Origin: Brachypterus glaber
Taxonomy: Eukaryota > Arthropoda > Insecta > Coleoptera > Kateretidae
Direction: 5' to 3'
NCBI GenBank assembly: GCA_958510825.1
Contig: OY294048.1
Location: 23,958,674-24,022,673, forward strand
Length of the DNA stretch: 64,000 bases
The translations under genes and the position numbers were made by a program. Positions within the stretch are counted from its first letter, which is position 1, and the number at the start of each line of letters is the position of its first letter. Of this stretch, positions 34,926 through 45,024 are shown one piece after another. The notes beneath the pieces were generated by a model. It saw only the letters and a program-made list of their open reading frames with translations. It ran no database searches and was not told the DNA's origin.

Positions 34926-36004
34926 TGTAATAGCGCGTTGGTCCCAATTAAAACCAAAAATATTAATTATCTAAGACATTAATTTAGAACCACACACTAT
35001 TATTTGGAGACGTTTCAAATACAAATAGCTGTATAGTTGCTATTTTGGTAGCGTGCCACCAGTAATAATATTACATAATATTATCACAATATCATATATC
35101 ATCTGATAACAAATGTTAATATAAGATCTGACTTTCTTAGATGTTTCATCGATGTCTTCATATATCGCTAACTTTATATAGAAATGTGAAAGGTAAAAAA
35201 ACTTCAAATATATTTAAAATTAACTAAAATATATCTTGCCAATAAAACAAAAGGATTAAACAACAATGAAAAGAATTTAATGAAAGAAAAATGAAAAGTT
35301 AAAAACAAATAAAAACAACAAAATATTTTAATTTGAAATGATAAGTTAAGCTTAAAATAGTATTTTTACCCTTCAGATATATCTATACTCGCGACTTTAA
35401 ATTTTCACATATTACGTTAACTCTAAAATTCCCCTAAGACCAACTTTACTTGACGACTACATATTTCCGAATCCCCTTTTTTGACCATAACTCAAAACAG
35501 GTAAAATATCCCTTCCCAGAGATGCCGATATACCAGTCATAAAACTATTAACGTAAATATCTGAAGAGTTTACTACTAAAATAATATTAACTGAAAAATT
35601 ACTTTAAATCACTGAAAATGAATTTAAATTTAATTAAGAGAAATGATTAAAAAAACTACTTCTACTTATTGATTTTCATAACATTGCTTCGAAGTAGAAA
35701 AAACCATTTTTACAAAAAATCCCTAATAATTGCCAGTATCTAAAACAACATCATTGAAGATATTCCCATATTTATTAATTATGAAAACCGAATTAACCAA
35801 TTAATTAGTCTAATAAAAATATACACCCTTTTTATGTAAACGCCTCAATTACACAAAATGTAATTTTCCCAAATACTAATAATATTAGCACCTGAAAAAA
35901 AAAAACAACAAACCGCCCGTTAAGAACAATGCTATGTCACGTTTAATAACCATAAAAATAAAAATATAAATACTCAATATATACAGGGTGGCCACTCTGT
36001 TACA
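34926..36004 (-). repeat. 5' LTR of the macro-domain element, about 1.08 kb
   Basis: Begins TGTAACAGAG (36004 downward) and ends ATTACA (34926), giving TG...CA borders. Its first 490 bp are shared with the truncated 3' LTR. The inner border is inferred from the adjoining primer-binding site, because the 3' copy lacks this half. Confidence 0.6.
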
Positions 36005-36320
36005 GGCTTGATACACTACAAAATAGTTTAATAAAACTATTGTTTAAAAAGGATTTTAGATACCCTACAAATGATTTATACAGAGAATTAGAAATCTTTA
36101 ATATTAAACAAATTTATACTTATCAACTAGCGTTATGGGCAATAGATAACCATGCTACGTTTTCCCAACCATCACAAACTCAATTTACAAGATCCTTGGC
36201 AAATAATAATAATAATAAATGGTCTTTATTAGGAAAATGGGCGAAGTTTAGCTAACGCTACTCTTACACTTAACCCATATTACTCAATAAAATTTACAAT
36301 TCATTAACAATAAATATATA
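36005..36320 (+). pseudogene. LINE RT C-terminal tail abutting the LTR
   Basis: From 36008 the plus frame reads LDTLQNSLIKLLFKKDFRYP, then TNDLYRELEIFNIKQIYTYQ and NNNNNKWSLLGKWAKFS to a TAA. The LYREL.IFNI.QIY motif is typical of the tail of CR1-like reverse transcriptases. It starts exactly at the outer end of the 5' LTR, so the LTR element landed in, or recombined with, this LINE. Only the tail remains. Confidence 0.6.
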
Positions 36321-36482
36321 CATATATATATATATAATATATAAAACATAATCAGAAAAAATTATCTTCAAAATAATAAAAAAAAAACAATTATAGGTAC
36401 AAACATGAAAAAAGTATCGATAATCTAACCAATAAAAAAACTTCAAGTAAACCAGACCGATACACTGAAAAAAAATAACAAT

Positions 36483-39255
36483 TTATTTCTGACTTGCTAA
36501 AAAAATGTTTTTTAATTTTTTCCTGCTAGAGTTAATGCTGAGACCTCTAAGAGAATCACAAAATTCATTATAAAGTGTCACAGTGTGATACGTAAAAGAC
36601 TTTGTAAATAAAGCAGTTGTATGTCGAGGCATAGTTAACCTGTTAGTCTGACGTAAGTTTACATCGTGCGCATCATATCTAAAGATTAACTTTTGACGCA
36701 GAGACAAAGGAACCGAATTAGCTAAAACTTTTAGAGAAAAGATTACGTGTGAGATTTTCCACTGATTTTCCATTTTTAACCACTTAAGCTCGTTAATTTT
36801 TACGGTCACATGATCATACTTACGTAAGCCAAAAACAAATCTGCAACAACTATTTTGAAGCTTTTGTATGCGATTTTTATCAGTTACGTCTAAAAACGGA
36901 AAATATACTACTATACAATATAAAAGATTAGATAAAATTAGACTTTCACACAACTGTTTTCGCAACTTTAAGCTTAAAAAATCTTGGCTCGCGTAAAGAA
37001 GCCTTAACTTTAAATAACTAGACTGAACGAGTTTGCTTACGTGATTCGTAAATTTAAGCTCATGGTCATAGTGTACTCCAAGGTTTTTTGCAGTATCTGA
37101 AAACTCAATTTTTACACCGTTTATCTGAATATTTACGTTATTTTTTAAATAAGCATATTTGGCACTATTACAAAATATCATACCTACCGTTTTATCCGAG
37201 TTTAATTTTAAATTGTTTTTTGTAGCATATTCAAAAATTAAATTTAGGTCAGAATTTATATTTTCGACCGCAGCGTCTAATAGATCAAAAGGAAAACAAA
37301 ATCTCATTTGGGTATCATCCGCATAGCCTTGAATTATAGCATACAGAACATTTCGGAACATATCGGCTATATAAATTATAAACAAAAGGGGGCCTAAAAT
37401 GGAACCCTGAGGAACACCTAGGGGCACACCTTTTGTATCAGAAAACTTGTCATCAATTTTTACCATCTGAAGCCTTTCTAGAAGGTAACTAAGAAAAAAA
37501 CGCCGAGCATTGTCATCCAATCCATAATACTTGAGTTTAGCAACTAATAATCTTGGGTTAATTGTATTAAAGGCTTTAGAAAAATCTAACATGAGTATGA
37601 TTGAGACAAGGTGTTGGTCTATATCACGGAGTATATTATCATTTAACTCTAGAAGTGCGCCCGCCGTACTGTGATTTTTTCTGAAACCAAATTGATTATC
37701 CGGCAAAATATTATTTTGTAGGCAGTATTCATAAAGCTGCGCATGTATAATTTTTTCTAGAATTTTTGAAAAAATGGGTAACAAGCTTATGGGTCTTAAG
37801 TCATTATACGTTTTCGGATTGGATTTTTTCGCCAGCGGATGTACCACTGCAGTTTTCCATTGCGATGGAAAATAACCTTTTTCAAAACAACAGTTAAAAA
37901 TATGTAACAGATAAGTACTTATATGCGGCATGCAATATTTAAGCATATCAAGAGAAATATTGTCAATACCCGCTGAGTTAGATTTTAATGAATAAATAGC
38001 TTTTTTTACAGTGTCTATATCTGTAAGCTGAAATTTAAAAGTGCTATCGCTGTGGCGATTTGTATTATAATAGTTGAAAGTTTCATCTGTGACGTTATCA
38101 CTAAAATTGTCCAAAAAATGATTATTTATTTTACAGGGATCTCTAAGCACACTGGGTATATCATTATTTTTATCTGCACATACATTCATACTTTTTAATC
38201 CTTTCCAAAGTTTTTTACTATTTTTTTGCTCATCTAAGTATTTTAAATATGCTTGTTTTTCATTTCTAATGGCTGTTAAAGCAAAGTTTCTCATATTTGT
38301 ATAGGCTAACCAGTTTTCGGGAGAAAGCTTTGTTTTTCTCAGCTAAAATGCGTTTTAAATTGTCTGTAAGCCATGGTGAAGGCGCTTTGGAAATACGCTT
38401 AGTACAAATAGGTGCGTGGGCGTCAAATAGATTATTTATATAACCAGTAAGCAAATCTACTTTGTCAAAAATGTTTTCACAATAAAAAATATCATCAAGA
38501 GGCAGGCCCTGCAGATCGCTGTAAAAATTATCTGGATTAAAATGTGAAAAGTTTCTGTAGGTATGCATACGGGGTGTAATTTTTTTCGATGGAATTTCAA
38601 TCTCACAAAAAACCGCCATATGGTCGGCAACTGTATCAGCCAAAAGGGCGCCCGACTGGGTGACCCTATGTTTTGTATGAATAAATATTTGATCAATTTC
38701 CCGCGCTGATGTTTCTGTAAAACGAGTCGGCTCAAAAATAAGTTTATGCATACCCAATGCATCTAACCGCGCCCTTACTGAGTCATTAGGAACTGAGAAA
38801 TCTATGTTAAAATCCCCGAAAAGGATTATATTGTCGAATTTAGGATACAACTGCGCTAATACATTTTCAAAATAATTAAATAATGAGTTTCGTGTAACTT
38901 CGTCAGGGCAATAAATAGTTCCGATTGCAAAATACTCTTCCTGTATTTTTATACTCACCCACAAACACTCGATGTCCATGTCCGAAACAGTTAAGTCGAG
39001 TTCGATAGGTGAGCAAAAATATTTATTATCAACATAAAGGGCGACCCCGCCACCATTTCTATTTCTGTCTCTGCGAAAAAGAGTGTAATTTTTTATATTT
39101 ACTAAATTTGAGTCGATCGCGTCAGACAACCGTGTCTCCGACATACCCATAAAATCATTTTTAGTAACAAACTGCGTTACCTCAGTAAAATGTTTTATTA
39201 AAGATCTAACATTTAAGTGACATAATTTTAGTTTTAAGTTATGGTTTTTATCCAT
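36483..39255 (-). pseudogene. CR1-like LINE ORF2 (endonuclease plus RT), one frameshift
   Basis: Starts with ATG at 39255. The first frame (to 38266) is an apurinic/apyrimidinic-type endonuclease: LNVRSL, GMSETRL, RDRNRNGGGVALYV, LFGDFNID and VADHMAVF. The second frame (38294 to 36483, 603 codons) is the reverse transcriptase: DLRPISLLPIFSKILEKI, motif A LDFSKAFNTI, motif B GVPQGSILGPLLF and motif C GYADDTQ, then a thumb/tail with LYNEFCDSLRG. The two frames join by a one-base indel near 38330 (before NWLAYTNMRNF), so the polymerase is not translated as one piece. Otherwise it is almost complete. It would nick the target and copy its RNA by target-primed reverse transcription. Confidence 0.88.
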
Positions 39256-40195
39256 TAATTATTTTTAATTTAAGAATATCGGTCTGTTGTTTTAAAATTG
39301 GACAGGTTTTATTATCCCTCGATTCATGATCGCACGGAAAATTCGTTTTATGTTTAATATTATACAAATCACAATTTATACATTTTTTTGAAGTTTTAGG
39401 ACAGTCTTTTAATTCGTGATTTTCGGCGCAAATGGGACAACAAATATCCTTTAAACAATTTTTCGCAATATGGCCAAACCTGGAGCACTTAAAACATCGT
39501 CTGGGAATTATATAATCTTCGCATGTGCCAACCCATGTTTAAGTAACCATTTGTCATAATCTGATTTCTGGTAGCAACATCCGTTTGTATGACGACATGG
39601 TGACTATATTTTAGTTTAATCCGATTGATTATTTTGATTTCACCCTGTAGGTTATTATTGTCGGACAACTCAGATATAAACGTTTCATCCTGGAGCGAAG
39701 CAATAGCACTATCAACGTTTTGAATTAAAATACGTGGATTTAATTTATTAGCGCCTCTTAAAGAAAGATTTCCACCAAAATGATTTTCCAAGTTGCTTTT
39801 TAGTTTTTGCATAGAAGTTTCCCCATCACAATTAATTAATATTCCGGTTTGTGTAATTTTTGTACTATTAATTTGGATGTCTAAGGCTGAAGGGTTTATA
39901 TTGGTTCGTAATTCTTTCATAATCTTGATAGAATCCTCGCCGTTATTAGATTTAATAAACAAAGCAGCCGACCGCTTGTTTACTGCAGTTTTTGCCTTAT
40001 CACTATACAGCGCACCAGCGGGACTCGGAACGATAGCGTTGTTTTTTGCAGACATGTCTTCAATTTTTTCTTTTTGCAGCTTGTTTACATTTTCTAATTC
40101 ACCGACTAACTTCTTATACAATAATAACTCACGTGTTAATGCCTCATTTTGTGTTGCTTTTTCTTTTTCCACTTCGATTTCACACAGCTCATCTT
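39248..40195 (-). pseudogene. CR1-like LINE ORF1 (gag-like, zinc knuckles)
   Basis: The frame enters at about 40195 without an ATG (KCEDELCEIEVEKEKATQNE), so its start is lost. A coiled coil (LTRELLLYKKLVGELENVNK) is followed by an RRM-like central part and, after a frameshift near 39525, by zinc knuckles: CFKCSRFGHIAKNC (C-x2-C-x4-H-x4-C), CPICAENHELKDC and CINCD. ORF1 proteins bind the LINE RNA. Its TAA (39248-39250) lies within eight bases of the ORF2 start, an overlap typical of bicistronic LINE RNAs that re-initiate. Confidence 0.8.
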
Positions 40196-40285
40196 CACAT
40201 TTTAGATTTTAAGCTTTCACGGCCATTAAGATATAAAGAACTTTCACTTTCGGGTTTAGACCGTGTTAATGGATTTTCACTTTCC

Positions 40286-40320
40286 GACGTTTCGTCTCTT
40301 ACTACTAGAGACATCTTCAG
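40286..40320 (-). ncRNA. Hammerhead-ribozyme-like core, 5' arm
   Basis: On the minus strand: CTGAAGA (40314-40320), a stem II hairpin GTCTCT/AGAGAC, then GAAACGTC (40286-40293). It is identical to the core in the 3' arm. See the 42474-42508 entry. Confidence 0.6.
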
Positions 40321-40432
40321 GGATTAATCTGAAACTAAGTTTCGAATCAACTTGTGTCACTATTTATGACGAGTTGTGGTTATTCACCCGTGACGAGGTT
40401 TTTCCTATCAAAGACTTCCATATTGCAGGTAA

Positions 40433-42430
40433 GTGGTAACCAGTGTCCCGATTGATATTGTTAGGATGTTTGATGATTTCTATCGATTCCCGTATCTTCC
40501 TTGGCATTTTTCGAACACTGTTGTTAATTTGTCAAAGACAAACTTAACAGAATGTGAGATCTCTTTGCTGTCCAAAGGACATAACTTTGCCATTACACCT
40601 AGGACAGTACCAACAGACGAAATAATTTCTATAGTGGAGTCTTCCTTGTCTTCATTACCCCCGGTAGATGCAGAGATAGTACGTTATGAAACGGCTAAGA
40701 TTCTGAAAAAGTCAAAACCACCTAAGTCTAACCTGACAAGGGAGGAATATTTAGCTTTAAAGAATCTTAATCGTAATGACGATATTATTGTTGTGCCTGC
40801 TGATAAGGGTAATGCCACTGTGGTGATGGACAAACTTGACTATTTTAACAAAATAACGGAACTCATAGACAATGACACATACGAAAAACTCGAGACCGAT
40901 CCTACTGGAAAATTTGAACGAAAAATCACACAATTACTTAAACAATCCTCCCTTACACCTCTTGAAATTTATAATCTAACCCCCCGAGACTCCCGCGTAC
41001 CAAAATTATATGGTTTACCTAAAATTCACAAGGACGGTGCCCCTCTTAGACCAATTATCAGCACAATAGGTTCCCCTACGTATAAACTTGCCAAACACCT
41101 TGCCCAAATCTTAAATCAGTTAGTTGGAAAAACGAGGTCTTATGTAAAAAATTCCACACACTTTGTACAAACCTTATCGACAGTAACCCTGGACCCCTCG
41201 GACATAATGGTTAGTTTCGACGTAGAATCTCTATTTACTAACGTTCCCGTTCCCGATACAATAAATATTATACGAGACCTACTTACAACTGGAAATCTTG
41301 ACCCTAAGTTATCTAAATTATTTGAAGCTTGTCTGACATCTACATATTTTCTGATACAGGGAGAGTTCTATGAACAAGTGTTAGGCGCCGCAATGGGATC
41401 CCCATTATCACCCCCTGCGGCCAATGCTTTCATGGAATACTTCGAGAAAAAAGCTATTGAGTCATTTCCATTAAAACCTAAAATTTGGCGCAGATACGTA
41501 GACGATGTCTATGCTATTTGGCCCCATGGCATGGAAAGCCTTCAAGGTTTTCTAAATCACCTTAATTCCCAACATAAATCTATACGGTTTACGATGGAAA
41601 TTGAGAACAACGGATCACTTCCCTTTTTGGACGTTTTGGTTTACAAAACGGAAAATGGCTCAATAGGACACTCGGTATACAGGAAGAAAACCCACACTGA
41701 CAGATACCTAAACGCATTTTCACATCACCATCTCTCTCAAAAACGCTCGGTAGTTAATTCACTTGTTCATAGGGCTTTCATGATTTCAGACAAGAATTCC
41801 CTAGACACAGAACTCCTTAAACTAACCAAAGCCTTGACCATGAACGGTTATACCAAAAAAGACATTAATAAGACCATATACAAATACAGAAATCCCAGAC
41901 CCAAACAACAGGACAATAGTGACAATGACAGACAGACACAAGTTATACTTCCCTATGTAAGCGGTATCACGGATAAAATAGGTAAACTTTTGAAGAAGTC
42001 AAATATTAAGCCTATATTTCGGTCCAACCAAAAATTAGGTCAATGTTTGACTTCAACAAAAGACAAAATACCCCTGAGTTCAGAAGGCGTATATAAAATA
42101 CCCTGCTCCTGTGGTACGGTTTACATAGGTGAAACTAAGAGAAAAATTTCTACAAGACTTCAAGAGCATGAGCGCAATATAAGAAAGAAACAAATTTCCT
42201 TATCGGCAGTAGCCGAACATGTACATGAAACAGGTCATAAAATCAATTTGTCTGAAACAAAACAAATATTAACAGAAAACAGAAAAATGCCAAGGAAGAT
42301 ACGGGAATCGATAGAAATCATCAAGCATCCTAACAATATCAATCGGGACACTGGTTACCACTTACCTGCAATATGGAAGTCTTTGATAGGAAAAACCTCG
42401 TCACGGGTGAATAACCACAACTCGTCATAA
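40433..42430 (+). CDS. Penelope-like reverse transcriptase/GIY-YIG protein
   Basis: Open over 665 codons (GTG at 40433; first ATG at 40466). The first 27 or so codons are antisense of the element's own 3' end, so the native N-terminus is probably missing; family sequence starts at VVNLSKTNLTECEISLLSKG. Then come VPADKGNATVVMD, LPKIHKDGAPLRPIIS, motif A VSFDVESLFTNVP, motif B AMGSPLSPPAANAF, motif C RRYVDDVYAIW and SLPFLDVLVYK. The C-terminal GIY-YIG nuclease has GVYKIPCSCGTVYIGETKRK and AEHVHETGH. No stop or frameshift lies inside, so this is one of the best-preserved ORFs in the window and possibly a recent insertion. Confidence 0.92.
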   Translation: MVTSVPIDIVRMFDDFYRFPYLPWHFSNTVVNLSKTNLTECEISLLSKGHNFAITPRTVPTDEIISIVESSLSSLPPVDAEIVRYETAKILKKSKPPKSNLTREEYLALKNLNRNDDIIVVPADKGNATVVMDKLDYFNKITELIDNDTYEKLETDPTGKFERKITQLLKQSSLTPLEIYNLTPRDSRVPKLYGLPKIHKDGAPLRPIISTIGSPTYKLAKHLAQILNQLVGKTRSYVKNSTHFVQTLSTVTLDPSDIMVSFDVESLFTNVPVPDTINIIRDLLTTGNLDPKLSKLFEACLTSTYFLIQGEFYEQVLGAAMGSPLSPPAANAFMEYFEKKAIESFPLKPKIWRRYVDDVYAIWPHGMESLQGFLNHLNSQHKSIRFTMEIENNGSLPFLDVLVYKTENGSIGHSVYRKKTHTDRYLNAFSHHHLSQKRSVVNSLVHRAFMISDKNSLDTELLKLTKALTMNGYTKKDINKTIYKYRNPRPKQQDNSDNDRQTQVILPYVSGITDKIGKLLKKSNIKPIFRSNQKLGQCLTSTKDKIPLSSEGVYKIPCSCGTVYIGETKRKISTRLQEHERNIRKKQISLSAVAEHVHETGHKINLSETKQILTENRKMPRKIRESIEIIKHPNNINRDTGYHLPAIWKSLIGKTSSRVNNHNSS

Positions 42431-42473
42431 ATAGTGACACAAGTTGATTCGAAACTTAGTTTCAGATTAATCC

Positions 42474-42508
42474 CTGAAGATGTCTCTAGTAGTAAGAGAC
42501 GAAACGTC
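42474..42508 (+). ncRNA. Hammerhead-ribozyme-like core, 3' arm
   Basis: The order matches the hammerhead core: CTGAAGA (CUGANGA box, 42474-42480), a stem II of GTCTCT and AGAGAC with an AGTAGTA loop, then GAAA (42501-42504) running into ACGTC. Predicted cleavage is after GUC at 42508. Stem III would be only the self-complementary ACGU, so pairing between two copies may be needed, as described for hammerheads of Penelope-like elements. Flanking TCC and GGA, and further GATT/AATC, can form stem I. Activity is inferred. Confidence 0.6.
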
Positions 42509-42566
42509 GGAAAGTGAAAATCCATTAACACGGTCTAAACCCGAAAGTGAAAGTTCTTTACATCTT

Positions 42567-43260
42567 CACATTGTTTACATTTTTTGCACCAACTCGTAGG
42601 GATGTTTATCAGCTTAAAAATTTGTTCATAACACTTACTATGAATTACAAAACCACAACCTTTGCACCTCACATAGTTTCGAAAATTATTTCCTCAAAAT
42701 TCGCACTTTTTAAGTATTTTTTGACTAGCAGATTCGCCCGGGTCATCCGGCGGTGGCGACATCTTGATATATGGCAAATGGCTCTTTATCAATACCCCTT
42801 TACAAAAAAATTCACACTCAAAAATTTGCACTGTACTTCGCTCCAAAAATACTCTACAATAAAATTCCAAATAATATTAAAAATAGAGATAAATTAAAAA
42901 ACAGTTTAAAATTATATGTACAAACACATTATAACACTATTCAAAAAGAAGTCTACAACATAATATTTAATTAATTCTAATTAAACGTTTTAAAACCTCT
43001 TTAAAATTTAAATATAAATTTGCATTCTTACCTTCTAAGTTAAATTTTTATAATATTTGCTTATCTTCTTATATTTTCTGTTTATTTACTTACCTAGTTT
43101 TAAGAATAATTAGTTTAAACAAAATATTTAATCATATAATTTAATAAAAGACACCGCCCACAAACTATGTTTAGGCGGGTCTTTAATATTGTACTTATTG
43201 TCAATTATTTATTAATGTAATTTAAAATAAATAAATGAAATGAATAATGAAATGAAAAAA
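42567..43260 (+). pseudogene. LINE 3' fragment with hairpin tail
   Basis: The frame at 42771-42974 reads FALYFAPKILYNKIPNNIKN followed by KLKNSLKLYVQTHYN, like the end of a LINE polymerase (iYN.iP..IK...KFK..LK). Downstream is an ACCCGCC-type hairpin (GACACCGCCCAC...GGCGGGTC, 43150-43182) and short AATGAAATGAA repeats, as at the 3' end of some LINEs. It is 5'-truncated at the Penelope element. The clade is not determined. Confidence 0.5.
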
Positions 43261-43379
43261 TATCTGAAACGCAAAAGCGTTTGAAAACTTTTATATTTTA
43301 GACGAACAGAATAGTGGAAATGGACTACACACTTTTTGTCACACTTCCTTTGCCTTTCCTCACCTCTAGCAACTCCAGA

Positions 43380-44515
43380 ACACTTCTGTGCATTCGTATG
43401 TATTATTAAACACGTTTGCGTATAAATATGTTTCACCAATCTTTACTGCGCATGATATATTTGTATATCTTTGCCAGAACATTTCTAAATATTCGTATGT
43501 ATTATTAAACACTTTTGCGCATAAATATGTTCCGACAATCCCTACTGCGCATGATTTATTTGTATATGTTTGCCAGAACACTTTTAAGCATTGGTATGTA
43601 TTATTAAACACTTTTGGGCATAAATATGTTCCAACAAACCCTACTGCGCATGACATATTTGTATATGTTTGCCAGAACACTTTTAAGCATTCGTATGTAT
43701 TATTAAACACTTTTGCGCATAGATATGTTTTACCAATCCTTACTGCGCATGACATACTTGTATATCTTTGCCAGAACATTTCTAAATATTCGTATGTATT
43801 ATTAAACACTTTTGCGCATAAATATGTTCCACCAATCCTTACTGCGCATGACATATTTGTATATGTTTGCCGGAACACTTTTAAGCATTCGTATGTATTA
43901 TTAAACACTTTTGCGCATTAATATGTTCCACCAATCCTTACTGCGCATGACATATTTGTATATCTTTGCCAGAACATTTCTAAATATTCGTATGTATTAT
44001 TAAACACTTTTGCGCATAAATATGTTCCACCAATCCTTACTGCGCATGACATATTTGTATATGTTTGCCGGAACACTTTTAAGCATTCGTATGTATTATT
44101 AAACACTTTTGCTCATAAATATGTTCCACCAATCCCTACTGCGCATGACATATTTGTATATGTTTGTCAGAACACTTTTAAGCATTCGTATGTATTATTA
44201 AACACTTTTGCGCATAAATATGTTCCACCAATCCTTACTGCGCATGACATATTTGTATATGTTTGCCAGAACACTTTTAAGCATTCGTATGTATTATTAA
44301 ACACTTTTGCTCATAAATATGTTCCACCAATCCCTACTGCGCATGACATATTTGTATATGTTTGCCAGAACACTTCTAAGCATTCGTATGTATTATTAAA
44401 CACTTTTGCGCATAAATATGTTCCACCAATCCTTACTGCGCATGACATATTTGTATATGTTTGCCAGAACACTTTTAAGCATTCGTATATATTAATAAAC
44501 TTTTCTGCGCATACT
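43380..44515. repeat. 99-bp minisatellite, about 11.5 copies
   Basis: Units start at about 43390, 43489, 43588 and so on to 44481. Each contains GCATTCGTATGTATTATTAA, two TGCGCAT boxes (TTTTGCGCATAAAT and ACTGCGCATGACAT) and GTTTGCCAGAACA. Two unit types alternate irregularly, one with TTTCTAAATATTCG and one with CTTTTAAGCATTCG. Because 99 is 3 x 33 and the unit lacks stops in some frames, long ORFs appear on both strands (43366-43921); these are not genes. There are no spacers, so it is not CRISPR. Confidence 0.92.
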
Positions 44516-44940
44516 TACGTTTGTCTAAGCAGTTCTGCGCATCGTAACTGGTGACCGACAATTTATTTTGCTTGGAATGGACATAAATCATTATTAAAAT
44601 TTGCAAAATACAAGGCTTTACCTATAAACTAATAAAAATACTTCACAGTGGCGTGTATTTTGTTATTTTGCTAATATCTCCAGAAGTATTGGTGCTACGA
44701 AAAAAATGGTTGTTGCCTTTTTTAAGGTAAATTTTATTACCTTTCTATATATGCCAAAATTATAATTGAACGATAAATTTTTTTAAAAAAATACCAAAAA
44801 TTAACTTTTTTTGGCCCCTTTGACCCCCTTCTCCCCTACCCACATACCCCAATTTCAATCCCCGCCGAGATATTCACTACGCAAATATACCCTTCAAATT
44901 TCAAAACGCTACGATTTGTCTTTCCCGAGTTATCATGTTC
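44516..44940. other. Non-coding lead-in to the first GACA array
   Basis: Contains CCCCTACCCACATACCCCAATTT-like sequence leading into degenerate GACCGACGGACC repeats. A comparable degenerate tract lies at 12383-12410. No gene. Confidence 0.4.
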
Positions 44941-45024
44941 ACAGACCGACGGACCGACAGACCGACAGACCGACAAACCGACAGACCGACAGACCGACAG
45001 ACAGACAGACAGACAGACAGACAA
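44941..45024. repeat. (GACA/GACC)n microsatellite 1
   Basis: Degenerate GACC/GACA/GACG units become pure GACA towards 45024, where the poly(A) side of LINE copy A begins. Confidence 0.95.

Larger units (their letters stand above)
24162..36004 (-). mobile_element. LTR retroelement with gag and macro domain, minus strand
   Basis: The first half of the 5' LTR (35515-36004) recurs, about 98 percent alike, as a truncated 3' LTR at 24162-24650. Read on the minus strand, the order is: LTR (TGTAACAGAG...ATTACA), a spacer AAT, TGGTGGACAGCG as primer-binding site, gag, a partial macro domain, a long non-coding interior, AAAAGGGGGGAG as polypurine tract, then TGTAACAGAG again. No RT or integrase is detectable, so it is either non-autonomous (TR-GAG-like) or has lost pol. 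Two DNA elements (25899-28125; 28595-31367) are nested in it. No target duplication is seen at the outer ends. Confidence 0.7.
40228..42566 (+). mobile_element. Penelope-like element with 285-bp inverted repeats
   Basis: 40228-40512 is the inverted copy of 42282-42566, with only one or two differences. The 3' copy contains the last codons of the ORF and the 3' untranslated region, so the 5' arm is the element's own 3' end in reverse, a layout known for Penelope-like retroelements. Both arms carry a hammerhead-like core. The left arm abuts the truncated ORF1 of the LINE at about 40200. Confidence 0.88.

Noticed and set aside
39793..40327. Plus-strand frames opposite ORF1 of the LINE
   Set aside because: Shadows of the minus-strand ORF1 and the Penelope terminal repeat.
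43366..43921. Overlapping 177-180-codon frames on both strands and a CRISPR-like repeat look
   Set aside because: A 99-bp tandem repeat divisible by three explains both; units abut with no spacers, and the genome is eukaryotic.
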